A stretch of 64,000 nucleotides of DNA from Prinsepia uniflora (taxonomy: Eukaryota; Streptophyta; Magnoliopsida; Rosales; Rosaceae): NCBI GenBank assembly GCA_032719365.1, contig CM064866.1:74039028-74103027 (forward strand), in the 5' to 3' direction. Position numbers and translations under genes: made by a program. A model generated the notes under the pieces. The model saw only the letters and a program-made list of their open reading frames with translations. It was not told the origin of the DNA and made no database searches. Below are positions 32,895 to 45,067 of this stretch, piece by piece. The first letter of the stretch is position 1, and every line of letters begins with the position of its first letter.

Positions 32895-35400
32895 GCTTTT
32901 CTCCTCTACGGCTTAAAAGAATATGGAAGTCACTTTCTTCTCTTCTCTTCTCTTCTCTTCTCTGATAGTTTTAACTGAAGTCAAGAAGGCCCGTAGATAA
33001 ATATATTTGGTTTGTGGGCAAGGGTCCCCTTGTCCCTGAGGAAGCGCCGGAGCGGAGAGCCCAATTGTCAGTGAGGGTATCTTTGTGCGTTTTTTAATCA
33101 AATTTTCATTCGCATATTCTCCTTTCACGGTAGTACCAATCAGACTCTTTCTTTTCTGCTGTTTCAGGAACGGGTTCGGGTTTGGGTTCGATTCGGAGTG
33201 CGAAGGTTGAAAAATGGGTTGGACATTTTCAGCTTCAAAATTGTAAAAGTCAATTAAATCTCATCTCGGCCAAATTGAAAATGATCAAAGCTCAAACCAA
33301 TTGACCAAAGCAAAATAAAAAAACCCGAACCAAGTCAAAATATAAGGATGTTTTATTTATTCAAATAACTAAAATGCATTTCAATTGTATTTTTTTGCCA
33401 TTTTATAATTTGATACATGAAATAAAGGGCAGGCGGATAATGATGATCCATGTATTCTTCAGAATCAAAAATTGAGTCTTGTTTTGTTAATGCGGTCATC
33501 TCATGAAGCATGCACTAAACTATTTTAGAAGAAGCCATAGCCTGATAGGCGATAGCCACTGCCAATCTCCACTATTGAACACCCAAAGAACCAAACAATA
33601 ATAAAAGAAACAGATCAAATGAGACGCCATCTACAAAATTAAAATCAAATGCTAGACACTCGGTCCAACCAAAAACCCAGTGAAGTATTGAAGAGGGTGA
33701 CCTCTTCCCATTCAAATCCGAAGGTCAGAAACGTATTACATATACAGTTGCCAAGTTGATTAATTATTATTATAATTCTTAAAGTACCATGCAAGCAATC
33801 GTAGCCTATCACTATTTACTATATACATGTTGCATCACATTCCATGCAGCTCATCTTAATCAATTTTAATTAATAAATATAATTATATATATATATATAT
33901 TGTTAAGGTTGTTTAGATGAATTATAATAAATTTTTGTTATTTTTTAAATAAATTTTCATGGACTTTCTAATATTACACCCCAAAAAAAAATCAAGTTGC
34001 ATGGTTGGTGTATACTCTGTCCATTGAGTATAAAGACACGTCATAATTTACTAAATTCAGTTTAGTAATTAAGTTTACGTGTTATTTTTTTGAATTAATG
34101 TAAATTTAAATTTCATATGTATTATATATTTTAGGATGATGTTTACCGTACACTGATCTAATAGTACCTTCTAATACCATCCTCCTGATTTATCAAATTA
34201 GTTTTGTACATATATCATAATCGAACGGTTCATTTTCTCAATTTAATTTCAAAATGATCTCTATTAAAAATCAACAAAATTGAAAGTCGTTTAGTCATTC
34301 ATATATATGTAGTCTAACAGTTTGGATAATAATGAAGATCTGTCTGACGTACTGTCAATTTAATTGATATATATATATATATATATATATAAATGACTAA
34401 ATAACTTCCAATTAAAAATCCGGTGAAGTATCGAAGAGGGTGACCTCTTCCCATTCAAATCCGAGGGTTAGAAACTTATTACATATATAGTTGTCCAGTT
34501 GCTTAATTAATTATTATAATTCTTTAAGTACCATGCAAGCAAACGTAGCCTGTCACTATTCACCATACATGTTTCATCACATTGCATGCAGGTCATCTTA
34601 ATCAATTTTAATCAATAAATATAATATATAAAATGTATTTTTTAAGTTTGTCAAGATGAATTTAATTTGATATATATTTTTGTTATTTTTTTAATAAATT
34701 TTCTTGGACATTCTAGTATTATTACAACCAAAAAAAAAAAATCAAGTTGCATATGCTTGGTTTATACTATGTCCATTAAGCATAAAAAAAAATGCCATTA
34801 TTTCCAAATTCAGTTTATTGATTAAGTTTTCGTCTTATTTCAATAAATGAAATTTTAAATTTTATAATAAAATTTAGGATAGTATTTACCGTATACTAAT
34901 GGTACCTTATAATACCATTTTATTTATTTATGAAATTAGTCATTATCTCAATTTTAATTTCAAAATGATCTTTATTAGAAAAAAAAAATTAAAGGTCGCT
35001 TAGTTATTCATATGTGACTACGAGATTTTGGTAAAATGAAGATTCTCATGGCATATTCTTCATGTATTTGATACATATAAATAACTAAATAATCTCAAAT
35101 TTCATTAATTTTTTGCGTAAATGATCTTACAATAATGATTTAAGAGTTGAACATTTTCGATTGTGTTATATATGTAAAGATATAAATCAGAAGAAAAATA
35201 TGATAAGGTAGCACTAGATTGACATATAAGTATTATTGTAAATTTTATACTTATTATTTGTTACTTACATTGAAGAATTGGAGCAGAGAGCGAGTGAAGT
35301 GGAGAAAATTAAAAATTGGCGAATAGGTCAACCAATGAGCGGAGTCATATTCAGCCAGTCAACAATTTCCAAATCTGACCCCTTCCTTTCCTTCCACAAC
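32895..35400. other. Intergenic; promoter of PMP22 and a tandem duplication
   Basis: A CTTCT/TCTTC run lies just upstream of the PMP22 start (32938-32962). Most of 33665-35100 is an ancient ~743-bp tandem duplication, listed separately. (TA)n tracts occur near 33885 and 34363-34392. No genes seen. Confidence 0.65.
33665..35100. repeat. Tandem duplication of about 743 bp
   Basis: GAAGAGGGTGACCTCTTCCC near 33690 recurs near 34433. Similarity continues in order through AAGTACCATGCAAGCAA, CATCTTAATCAATTTTAAT, the T-rich segment and TCAAAATGATCTYTATTA, to an ATAAATRACTAAATAA end near 34395 and 35090. Divergence and small indels show it is old. The repeated start contains the palindrome GGGTGACCTCTTCC-like inverted pair AGAGGGTGACCTCT. 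Confidence 0.8.
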
Positions 35401-35408
35401 TATAAATA
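35401..35408 (+). promoter_or_regulatory. TATA box of the At4g22030-like gene at 35572
   Basis: TATAAATA followed by a CT- and CAA-rich leader typical of plant 5' UTRs. It lies inside the upstream extension of the open frame and so argues for the downstream ATG at 35572. Confidence 0.65.
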
Positions 35409-35571
35409 CACAATATCACACCCTCTTACTTCCATTCCAAACTCTCATCTCCTCCTCCACCAACAACAACATTCAAAGCCATCAAATTACAGAAAGAAAG
35501 AAAAAAGCTCAGATCCTCTCCTTTCAAATTCTCTTACAAGTTATAAGACACAAATAATCACAATCAACCAA

Positions 35572-36849
35572 ATGGCATCCTTGCAAGCTTCAACTTTCAA
35601 CATTGTGTCTTCTTCTTCATGTTGTTCTTCAAAGACAACAATAATCAGTGCAGCAATCCATGCCCCCAAGCTTCCACAGCTCCGCTTCACATCCCCGAAA
35701 ACAGCAACAAAGCTCGTCCTCGAGGGACTCCAACTCCGACAACCAAAATATGTCCAAGATAATAACGATTCATATAATAATATGTTAGTTTCAACCCCAA
35801 CTCCTTCAACCGCCGCTGTAACTCAGCTTTACGCAATCTTGGAAGCCGTGGCGGACAGAGTCGAGATGCACAAAAACATCGGCGAGCAGCGCGACAACTG
35901 GAACGCACTTTTGCTGAATTCCGTCAACATGATCACTCTCTCAGCTTCACTCATGGCGGGAATTGCCGGAACTGCCGCCGGTGCCGGAATGCCAATCTCG
36001 TCCCTCAACATTTCCTCCACTCTGTTATTTACAGCCGCCTCTGGGTTGCTGCTCGTGATGAACAAGATCCAGCCTTCTCAGCTCGCCGAAGAACAGCGCA
36101 ATGCCACTAGATTGTTCGAGCAGATTCACACCCAGATTCAAAATTTACTTGCTCTGCAAGATCCAACTGAAAAAGATGTGAAAGACACGATGGAGAAGGT
36201 TCTGGCCCTTGACAGAGCATACCCACTTCCCCTGCTTGGCACCATGCTTGAAAAATACCCTGCAAAATTCGAGCCGGCGGTTTGGTGGCCTAAAAATGTC
36301 AATTCTCAAAACCAAAGGAAGCCCAAGATTTCTCAGACGGAAAAGATTAATGGGTGGAGTGAGGAACTTGAAGAAGAAATGAGGGAAATTATTCAAGTGG
36401 TGAAGAACAAAGACATAGAAGACTATGAGAGGCTGGGGAGCTTGGTGTTGAAAATGAACAAGATTTTAGCTTTCTCTGGGCCTCTGCTTACTGGCATTGC
36501 AGCAGTCGGGTCGGCTTTTTCGGGTCATGGGTCGGGTGCTTCACTAGTGGCAGCTGCGGCAGGGTCATTGGCTACCGCCGTGAATGCTTTTCAGCACGGT
36601 GGCCAAGTTGGGATGGTATTCGAGATGTATAGAAACTGCGCTGGCTTCTTCAACAAATTGGAGGACTCAATTGAAGCAACACTTGAAGAACAAGATTTTG
36701 AGAAAAGAGAAAATGGGGAATTGTTTGAGATGAAGATTGCTATGCAGCTGGGAAGAAGCTTGGACCAGCTCAGAGAACTCGCATCAAAATCAGCTTTGTC
36801 TCGATCAAACGGATCATCCATTGATGAATTCGCTTGCAAGCTTTTTTAA
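35572..36849 (+). CDS. At4g22030-like protein, second intact copy; no F-box seen
   Basis: 425 residues from MASLQASTFN; single exon. The frame is open further upstream to 35278, but a TATA box at 35401 and a leader-like CT/CAA stretch place the true start at 35572. It shares with the gene at 25541-26899 the blocks LYAILEAVADRVEMH, QRDNWNALLLNSVNMITL, IQPSQLAEEQRNATRLF, ALDRAYPLPLLGTML, a WWPK motif, HGGQVGMVFEMYR and terminal FACKLF. The N-terminus is Ser/Thr/Lys-rich without acidic residues for about 50 positions, as in plastid transit peptides, and Ala/Gly-rich hydrophobic stretches flank residues ~120-160 and ~300-345. It is on the opposite strand from its paralogues, 9 kb away. Function unknown. 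Confidence 0.86.
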   Translation: MASLQASTFNIVSSSSCCSSKTTIISAAIHAPKLPQLRFTSPKTATKLVLEGLQLRQPKYVQDNNDSYNNMLVSTPTPSTAAVTQLYAILEAVADRVEMHKNIGEQRDNWNALLLNSVNMITLSASLMAGIAGTAAGAGMPISSLNISSTLLFTAASGLLLVMNKIQPSQLAEEQRNATRLFEQIHTQIQNLLALQDPTEKDVKDTMEKVLALDRAYPLPLLGTMLEKYPAKFEPAVWWPKNVNSQNQRKPKISQTEKINGWSEELEEEMREIIQVVKNKDIEDYERLGSLVLKMNKILAFSGPLLTGIAAVGSAFSGHGSGASLVAAAAGSLATAVNAFQHGGQVGMVFEMYRNCAGFFNKLEDSIEATLEEQDFEKRENGELFEMKIAMQLGRSLDQLRELASKSALSRSNGSSIDEFACKLF

Positions 36850-37628
36850 GTAAAGATCAAATCTTTGTACAAACAGAAAGAGAAACTAAATTCCTTTGAT
36901 TTTTTCATTCTTTTTAGAAATTGGCAACAATTGATTCTTTGTACAATCAAGTAACATGGAAGAATTTATGTTAACACTCGAAATTTTTTTACTAAACATT
37001 TCTGCATCATTTGCTGTCATGCATGACACAGAAAAGTTTGACTTTAGTTTTTTGGTCCTCTAATTAATCTTTGTTTATGTGTTTAATTAGCATACATATT
37101 GTTATGTCCTAATTGAGGAGAGAGAGAGGAGGGAGCTCTGAATTTAGTAGTTGAACAAGATGAAGTTGTTTATAGCATATTTGCATATTTTATCATCATA
37201 GTTACCAGAAAATGGTCTGGATTGGATGGCCTAGATTCACCGGAAAATGTTGACGCGTAGGAACCTTGTCTTAGCTTGAATAGTCGGACCGGCTAACGTG
37301 GACCCGGCTCATTTGTGATATAATCATATAAGCACTTCACATAAAGACTTTCTCTGTATTTCTGTCTAAACAATATGGTCAATTTAATGCTCCCAATAAA
37401 TTTAGGATTGTTATAACTCCGTCAATGACATGTTGGCTAGGTATGAAAGAGTAAATATCAACAATAGAGACCATCTAAATCAGTAAGAGGAATACAATTT
37501 CATTTCATTTCAGATTCATTGCAAGTAGAGAATGGAAATTAGCATTGCCGGAAACAGTCATGGGTTTTATCAAGAAAACAAAAGGGAAACCAAGTCGAAA
37601 ATCCGGGTGATCAACTATCACGCCTGAA
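36850..37628. other. Convergent intergenic region
   Basis: Lies between the stop of the At4g22030-like gene and the stop of the glycine cleavage T-protein gene, which are transcribed towards each other. It must hold both 3' UTRs. A (GA)n tract is present near 37114-37130. No gene seen. Confidence 0.6.
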
Positions 37629-39514
37629 TTAGGTTGGCTTGTAGTATTTTGTGGGCACAAAAGGCATTTTCGTGACAGCTCCATCGTAGGCCTTTCCGCG
37701 GACGACAATCTTAACTTTGGTGCCGGCTTTGTGTGATCCCGATTTCACATACCCCATCGCTATGTTTTTCTTTAGGCAAGGGCTGAATCCTCCACTTGTG
37801 ACTTCCCCAATGGTTTCACCTTTCTCATTCTGAATCTCACTGTGGCTTCTAGCAGGCGGACCTGAAGAGATGAAACCAGCACGCCGGATTTTAGGGCCTT
37901 CCTCAAGTTGTTTGAGGATTACCTCAGCTCCAAGAAAACCGCCTTCTGCTCTTCTTCTCTTTCCTATAGCCCATGTGAGCCCGGCCTCCACTGGTGTTGT
38001 GTGTTGCTCCATGTCATTGCCGTATAAACACAACCCAGCTTCCAGTCTGAGACTGTCACGAGCACCCAATCCTGTCAGCCTCACCTTCCCCTCAGATTTC
38101 TCCAAGATTGCTTTGGCAAGATCCACAGTATTCTCAGAAGGAACTGAGATTTCAAATCCATCTTCACCAGTGTACCTAGAATTCTCAAGTTGAAACCGCA
38201 ATCAAATGTCATTCAAGACTCAACTCCCATATGATAGTAGAAATGGAAACTAAAGATATAGAAAAAAGTATGAAGGCCTGGACGTTTTCTGACATCACTA
38301 AACAAAAGCACAAAACAAAATGAAAATGCTTTACTCACCATCTTCAATCATTTCTTAGTAACATGAATGAATTTGTATGGACCATGGGAAAGAAAATCGA
38401 CTTGCTAATGTTTACAGTACCAATCGAAATAAATTCATATAAACCAAGAATGAAAGAAGAAACATACCCAGTCCTCGTTAGAAAGCAGTTTGATCCATTG
38501 ATATCCAAAATTCGAAACTCTCCAAAATATAACTTGCTCAAATCATCTTTTGTCAGGTGCTGAAGAGTTGGGGCAGCAAGAGGACCCTGCACACAGAAAA
38601 TTAATAAACTCAAACTAGTGTCGTGATAAGGAATCCTATTCAGCTACTGAAGAAAAATCATAAGCAAAGCAGTCTTTAAGTGATTGACTTATATTGATTA
38701 AATTAAATGTAAATGAGTTTCAATTCAATCAGACAACCATTCTACATATCCAAAGCAGTCTTTAAGTGATTGACTTATATGGACTAAATTAATGTAAATG
38801 AGTTTCAATTCAATCAGACAACCATTCTGATAGGCAATGCTGCAACCACACATTAGAGCAAAAGGGCAACTGAATATTCTAATGTTAAGAGTATATAAGA
38901 AAATAAGAATCAGCAATAATAAAACAAGTAAATAGATGAAGCAAAGGATTGACCTGGAGAGCAAGAAGGGATCTCTCATCATGGATATGCCATGAGACAT
39001 CTCCTCCTTTAGCCTTGAATGCCTTCATATGCTCTTCAATGTGAGCAAGATCTTTATCCCTACATCCTGCATTGACCACCAGGTATATGTGATCATCGGT
39101 AACCTTGGTAATCACGGAGTCATCAATTGCGCCTCCCTTCTCATTTGTAAAGACAGTGAGGGTCCCTGATCCAGGGGCAAGCCCAGCAACATCAGCAATG
39201 ACAAGCTTTTCGAGGAATGAAATGGAGTCTTTCCCCTTAAGGCTCAGCCCACACATATGGGAGACATCAAACAAACTTCCATTCTGCCTGCAGTTTATAG
39301 TGGAGTCAATGATTGAGTCCTTATACTGAATAGGCATACCCCATCCAGCAAAAGGCACCATCTTCCCACCATTAGCAACATGGAAGTCATAGAGAACTGT
39401 CTTTTTTAGCTCAGCTTCCGAGGCAAAGTATCGACGAGCTACAGCCTTCTTATCACCCTGAGCAATACGTCGGGTTATTGACTGGCCAAGTTGCCACAAA
39501 CCTGCTCCTCTCAT
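37629..39514 (-). CDS. GDCT: Aminomethyltransferase, T-protein of the glycine cleavage system
   Basis: Three coding exons: 39514-38954, 38586-38468 and 38175-37629, summing to 1227 bp and 408 residues, the normal plant length. A 5' UTR intron is likely (donor near 40196, acceptor CTAAG just before the ATG at 39514). The first ~30 residues (MRGAGLWQLGQSITRRIAQG, then RRYFAS) are Arg-rich, as in mitochondrial presequences. Family blocks include VPFAGWGMPIQY, SLFDVSHMCGLSLKG, GGAIDDSVITK and YTGEDGFEISVP. GLGARDSLRLEAGLCLYGND and a near-C-terminal GGFSPCLKKNIAMGYV follow, then a terminal FVPTKYYKP. The enzyme transfers the methylene group from the aminomethyl-lipoyl H-protein to tetrahydrofolate and releases ammonia; in leaves it serves photorespiration in mitochondria together with P-, H- and L-proteins, which are not in this window. 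Confidence 0.95.
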
Positions 39515-40196
39515 CTTAGCAGAAATATCTGATGTACACAATCATAGTGACTTTTAATAAGGATAGGCCTCAAACAATAGAAATAATATAAGTCTATATC
39601 TTGTCCTACCAATAAGAAACTTGTTCTAACTGGACAAATAAACATTCAAGTTAGAGCCCGCCCCTCCCCCTCTAATTTATGCCATTGAAAATGTTGCATC
39701 TTAGCATACAGATTGGTTTGCAGAGTTGCATTGAGACATTATCACAATCACCAAAATGAGATATAAATACACACTTGAATGAAAATTGTTTGCTACCCAT
39801 CACTCCAAACAGAATTCAGTAATAGGTTTTGAACTCTAAAGTCATCCAAATGGTAAAAACACAGTTGGAGTGATCAAGCAGGTATCTTTACAAACAACTT
39901 TTACTAAAATTTGCAAACTTTACATTTGAAATTGTAAAGTACTTAGAAATTGAAATGCTACTGAATCAATCAGACTTAATCAGAGCAAAAATCAACTTGA
40001 AACGCCAATATAGATAGCAATATGAAACAATTCAGCATGACCCATGAGGATCTCAATCACACAAATCCCCTGATCACATTATTTAATCTGAAAACAAAAA
40101 AAAAGACTCAAGAAAACATGCTCAGCCAACGAAACCCAGTGAAATGCAATTACAAATACAAATAGAAATACAAGAGAGAAAGAGAAAGAGAAACTC
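39515..40196 (-). other. Probable 5' UTR intron of the T-protein gene
   Basis: No ATG-linked coding sequence precedes 39514. A donor-like CTCA|GTATGTGAGT occurs on the minus strand near 40200, after a CT-rich stretch, and the ATG follows an AG acceptor. The exact boundaries are uncertain. Confidence 0.5.
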
Positions 40197-40259
40197 ACAT
40201 ACTGAGATGGGTTGTCTTCTCTGTTATCAGTTGTTCAAATGCAAGAAAATCTGAGAGCC

Positions 40260-41449
40260 CAAATGAGCATCTCTAAACCCAGAAAAACAGATTAAAAATG
40301 GGGTTTTTATGTAGTTATGTACCAACCTAGAGACAGAAATTTAAACAGATTAACAAATATAAATAAAAAGAAAAGATGAGTGGTGGTGTGTAGTGGGTGG
40401 GAGAAGGGTTGGCCTTCCTAATCGAGACAGCCAAAACAGCACCCCATCGCTAGTGAGTGGTGATATCACTACCTGACAAAAATACCCTCCCATTCTTATT
40501 CTTATGATGAAGCTATCCCTTTCTCTGTTTTCAGTCTTTCACGAATTTGGATGCTCGGTCACACCTGATTTGTATGCACTTGAGCCATCCGACGGCTGAA
40601 ATGATGGAAGAGTCGGGGACGACAGTATCTTCACCGCTCATTCAGTCTGAGGTTGACTATAACTGTAGTAAAAGTGGGATCCAAAGATAGGATGTTGCGT
40701 GGACCCTTGATTTGTGAGCCTCAAGAGGGGGTATAGGCATCCATACGGTGAAGCCGAGGACAGGTGATCAATCAAGACCAAATAGTTGTTCAGGTTCGGG
40801 ATGTAATTGCTTGAATTAGAGTCGGAGATAATGGAAATTGAAAAGGTGGTTTATAGACTATAACTTGTTTAATTTAGGGAAAAAATTATAGTCCTCCTAG
40901 GAACTCTGTTTTTCCTCGCTCTTATACTTATGTGATAGGAATGTCAATTGAAATTTTGTTATTTGGGAACGGTTATTGATTGATTCTCAACCTTCTATTT
41001 GTCTTGATGAGTGTTTTGTTTACTTAGGCTCAAATCTCAAACCATCTTGTTGGAATGATGCTTCCCTTAGCTTGAATTAGAGACTACTTTAGCGTTTTAA
41101 ATAAGACGATAAAAAAGATCAATAAATAATAACGACAAACTTTTAATATCAATTAAATAATATACTTTATATATTTATATGATCTACATTTTAATTTTTT
41201 TTTTTAGATTTTAATCTAATGAGTCCATGTCAGTATATCATCGATTTATATTGATGGGTTAAGTAGATGTATTCGTGATTGAATCGAGGTTTTTCTTATG
41301 GGTTAAGTCGATTTATAATAATTCATTAATTATTATTCCATAGATCGATCGATCCTAGCTAGTACATATTAGTAGTACACAGCATTGAGCACATGCACTT
41401 GATACAAACTACTAATTAATTAATGCATGCATATAGAAACGAGTATGCA
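40260..41449. other. Intergenic; T-protein promoter side
   Basis: The proximal part near 40400-40450 is relatively GC-rich (GGTGGTGTG, GGGAGAAGG); further away it becomes AT-rich. Nothing coding recognised. Confidence 0.55.
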
Positions 41450-41926
41450 TCAAGGCGATCCAACAGCACCTGCAGCAGCTACTTGACCTTCAACTGCAGT
41501 ACTCGACCCACCTGCTGTCCCCTTCGCTCCAGTAACAGTTCCATTAACACCTCCGTTAACACCTCCGTTAACAGCTCCAGATGCATCAACTCCAGGTGGA
41601 ACTTCAGAACCCGATGATATAATTGTGGACCCACTTTGAACTGTTGAGTCACCTGCTGTGGCGCCGTCATTATTAGCACCAGTATTACTTCCAACACCAC
41701 CAAAACCACCACCGAGCCCTCCCAAACCACCGCCAAATCCTCCGATGCCATTACCAAATGGTCCAAATCCATACGCAGGAAATTTGTGATGGAAAAATGC
41801 GTAATGCTTGTCGTCCTCAAATGCATCCTGCCTGTTGATCGTCCTGCTGCCATCTGTACTGAATGTCAGCACACCGACAACAAGCACCAACATCATCATG
41901 AAAATCCTAGTAACAGCCATTGTCAT
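41450..41926 (-). CDS. Small secreted glycine-rich protein
   Basis: 158 residues, single exon. The N-terminus (MTMAVTRIFMMMLVLVVGVL) is a clear signal peptide with likely cleavage near the STDG/SRT region. A charged segment (INRQDAFEDDKHYAFFHHKF) is followed by GGFGGGLGGLGGGFGG, then a Ser/Thr/Gly/Val-rich tail with a GVNGGVNGTVTG repeat. A start at the second Met (41920) is possible. Probably an apoplastic or cell-wall glycine-rich protein; no specific family recognised. A TATATAAAT-like promoter element lies around 41990 in the correct orientation. Confidence 0.72.
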   Translation of the reverse strand: MTMAVTRIFMMMLVLVVGVLTFSTDGSRTINRQDAFEDDKHYAFFHHKFPAYGFGPFGNGIGGFGGGLGGLGGGFGGVGSNTGANNDGATAGDSTVQSGSTIISSGSEVPPGVDASGAVNGGVNGGVNGTVTGAKGTAGGSSTAVEGQVAAAGAVGSP

Positions 41927-43816
41927 GGAATCAAGTATATAAAATAAAACAACCCTAGCTAGCTGGCTGATCGATGATCAACAGTACTATATATTTATAT
42001 AATTGTATATTTGTATTTGATTTGGGATGTCTGAGTTGAGGATGCACCGTCCAATATATAGTGATTGAAGAAGGAGCTAGACTAGAGATGGTGATGGAGG
42101 TTGAAATTAGCTAGCTAGCTCGGGATACATGAGTGACCTATTTTTAGTTCATCAACAAAAATACCAACCCCCATTCCACACGTATGGTGTGTGTGATCGT
42201 ACGTGCAGCCAGTTTAACTAATTAATTACAAGCTAGTCGTAATTAAGATGGTGATGATGTCCATAGCTAGCTAAGGCCTCATAGGGAAAGGAAGAATTAA
42301 TGAGATATTTCAATTGATCAAGTTAGGTTAACTTCTTGGTAGGCATGCATACATGATATTGCCCAAGAGAATAATAATATTGTCAATAAATAATTAAATA
42401 ATGTTCTAATACTAGAAATACTATATATAAATAATTTCAAACTCTGTAGCTATTTGGAGTCACCTGCTGTCCTAGCTAGCTAGCCCACTAAATTACGTAC
42501 GCAAAGCATATAATATTCGCCCATATAGATTGGGGGTCGGCTGGTACAATTATTGCACCACCACTCATATGTGTATCAAATGTTACGAAACTTAAGTCTA
42601 AGCTTATTGAAATTAATTTATTAGCCCATTACAACTTAAGTCGATCTTGATCAATTTATAATAATGACACTTACAATTGGTGATCAAATAAAATAACATA
42701 GATCGAGTATTCAATTGGAACTTTCAGAAGTTGAGATGTATTTCATAATTCCATAAAAATTTTGTGTATTTAAAATATCAATGAATAGTGTAAATTTTAT
42801 TAATTAAATGGAAGAGAATTATGGAGTTTGACAAACATTTTCTCGTACGTTATGCTTTAATACAATTTATGATTTGTCTATCTCCCCTTTCGGATTTATA
42901 CTAATTAACAAGACTTAAAATATAGTTTGTAATTTTTATATTTTTCGATACTCAATAAAATTGAAATTTTATACCGATATCGATTATCATATATTATTTT
43001 CTATAGGAATTATAATTAATTAAATAAATTAAAGATTAGATGAATTTATTTAATGTTTAAAAAAATTAATAAAATGAATAAAAAAAATTCAAAAACATGC
43101 ATGCATGATATCTAATGACCCTAACCTCTCAATCTCATTGTTTGTTAGAAGTTTAATATTTTTGTAGTATTAGAAGTATAATTTTATTTTATTTTAATTA
43201 GAGAATTTTAATAAAATAATAATTATGATTGCGTTATAAAGTTTTCTAATATATATATTATATCAAATATATAACTTAACAGCATTGTATGCAAAATTCA
43301 ATTATAATATATAAAACTCAACATGATTAACTCTGAAAAACTCTGTTACTATATAAATCCATTATTAAATTTGTGAAAATTTGTGAAAAATCAATACATA
43401 TGTAAAAGTCAATTATTTTAAAAAACTCTACAATTATTCATAAACTCTGAATTCAATACACCTACATCTCCCTTAGTGTTTCTATGAAAACACTAGGAAA
43501 TGCATGACTTTCATGATGACAATGAAGTGAGTATTATAACACTAAGGAAACACTAAGAAATGCAAGACTTTCATGATGACAATGAAGTGAGTATTATGGG
43601 TTTGAAATTGAATTGATATTTTGCAATAACGACATACGTAAAAAAAAACAACTAGAATCCCTGTAATTATAACCAAAGTAAAGAACCAATGCTAGAGTTG
43701 GCGAATATTGCGTAAAAAGGTAGAGCAGTGACTTTAGATTTTTCAAGTTCCCACTTTGTCTAGCTATATATATTTATATATTAGATATGTGCATGGATAA
43801 TAAATATTGTAGCTAG
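41927..43816. other. AT-rich intergenic region
   Basis: No gene seen. Many CTAGCTAG palindromes (for example near 42110 and 42475), which are frequent in plant AT-rich DNA, and a 60-bp tandem duplication at 43489-43597. Confidence 0.6.
43489..43597. repeat. 60-bp period tandem duplication
   Basis: AACACTAGGAAATGCATGAC at 43489 recurs as AACACTAAGAAATGCAAGAC at 43549, with identical following GAAGTGAGTATTAT ends. Confidence 0.9.
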
Positions 43817-44092
43817 CTAGTTGACACTTGATAGGGTAAGCTCAAGAGAGACATCATTGACATCTGAATAATTCCCAGAATAAGCAGAAGCTGCAGCTTT
43901 GGTGAGCTTCAACAGCTCGTGAGAAGCTTTCGGTGATGAGTTGAGTGATAGAGACATTATTGTAGCATCATCATCATCATAACCTACTTTCATATCTTCT
44001 CCACGTAAATCTTCCAATTCCTTATCATTGCTCACCTGAAAAAGTCATATGCATATACATACATGCATGTGGAATATTATTTTGAGACATAC

Positions 44093-44153
<61 letters not shown>

Positions 44154-45029
44154 TATGAGGGTACTACTTGGACATTATTATCGTCATTCTCATCATCATC
44201 ATGAGTACCGCTTCTTTTGAGTACCTCCTTGAACATGATGAAAGAATTCTCCCGTTGTTTCTGCTCCCATCTTTTGCTTGATAGTACTTCATATGCTTCC
44301 CTCTCTTTCTCTTCCCTATCAAAATTAACACCAATCATTGATCACCACCTACTCTAATTAAAATGTCATTTTGCACTTCATTCTTGGTTATTTACTTTGA
44401 CTCAAGAAGTGATTTTTTAACGACTTTTCAAAGTGTCAATAAATCGTTCAAAGCTAGCTAATCAAGTCGATTGATCGACAAACACAAACCATTTAGCAAG
44501 TGGGAGGGTATGCTTGAGATGAAGATCTTCGTTAATGTAATAACAAGTGTCAATATTGCTTTGGGAGCTGCTGATGGTACTGATGGGTGCGTAGCTGTAC
44601 TTATTGTACATGCTTTTCATCGTCCCATTGTTTTTGTGGCAAATAGTACTCTGTTGACTATTGGCTGGGTTTGAGTGACGCTCCAAGGTCTGCAACATTC
44701 CATTCTTTGCTGCCAACGCTGCCTCTGCAACCATTATTGCATATTCTTATATTATTAATTTGCGATATATAGCTACAAAGCTAGTTAAATATAATTAATG
44801 TTAAATATAATTAAGTTTAAATCTTTCGTAATCCCATTATCCAACAATGCCAGTTATTTCTTCTGAAGTTTGAAATTTTAAAAATCTTGTTATATGCCAA
44901 ATTATAAATCATGAATATAATATAAAAATATTATTATCGAGAAATGAAAATGATCAGAACTTTCTTTCCAATGATGAAAATGCTGGGAGGACATGCATAT
45001 ATATATGAATTATCAATTATGATTTATCC

Positions 45030-45067
<38 letters not shown>

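Noticed and set aside
33176..33215. GGTTCGATTC-like motif suggesting a tRNA
   Set aside because: No cloverleaf arms or anticodon stem can be built around it. No tRNA or rRNA genes were recognised in the window.
40134..40200. Possible upstream coding exon for the T-protein gene
   Set aside because: No ATG in a matching frame and the known N-terminal presequence begins at 39514; treated as 5' UTR.
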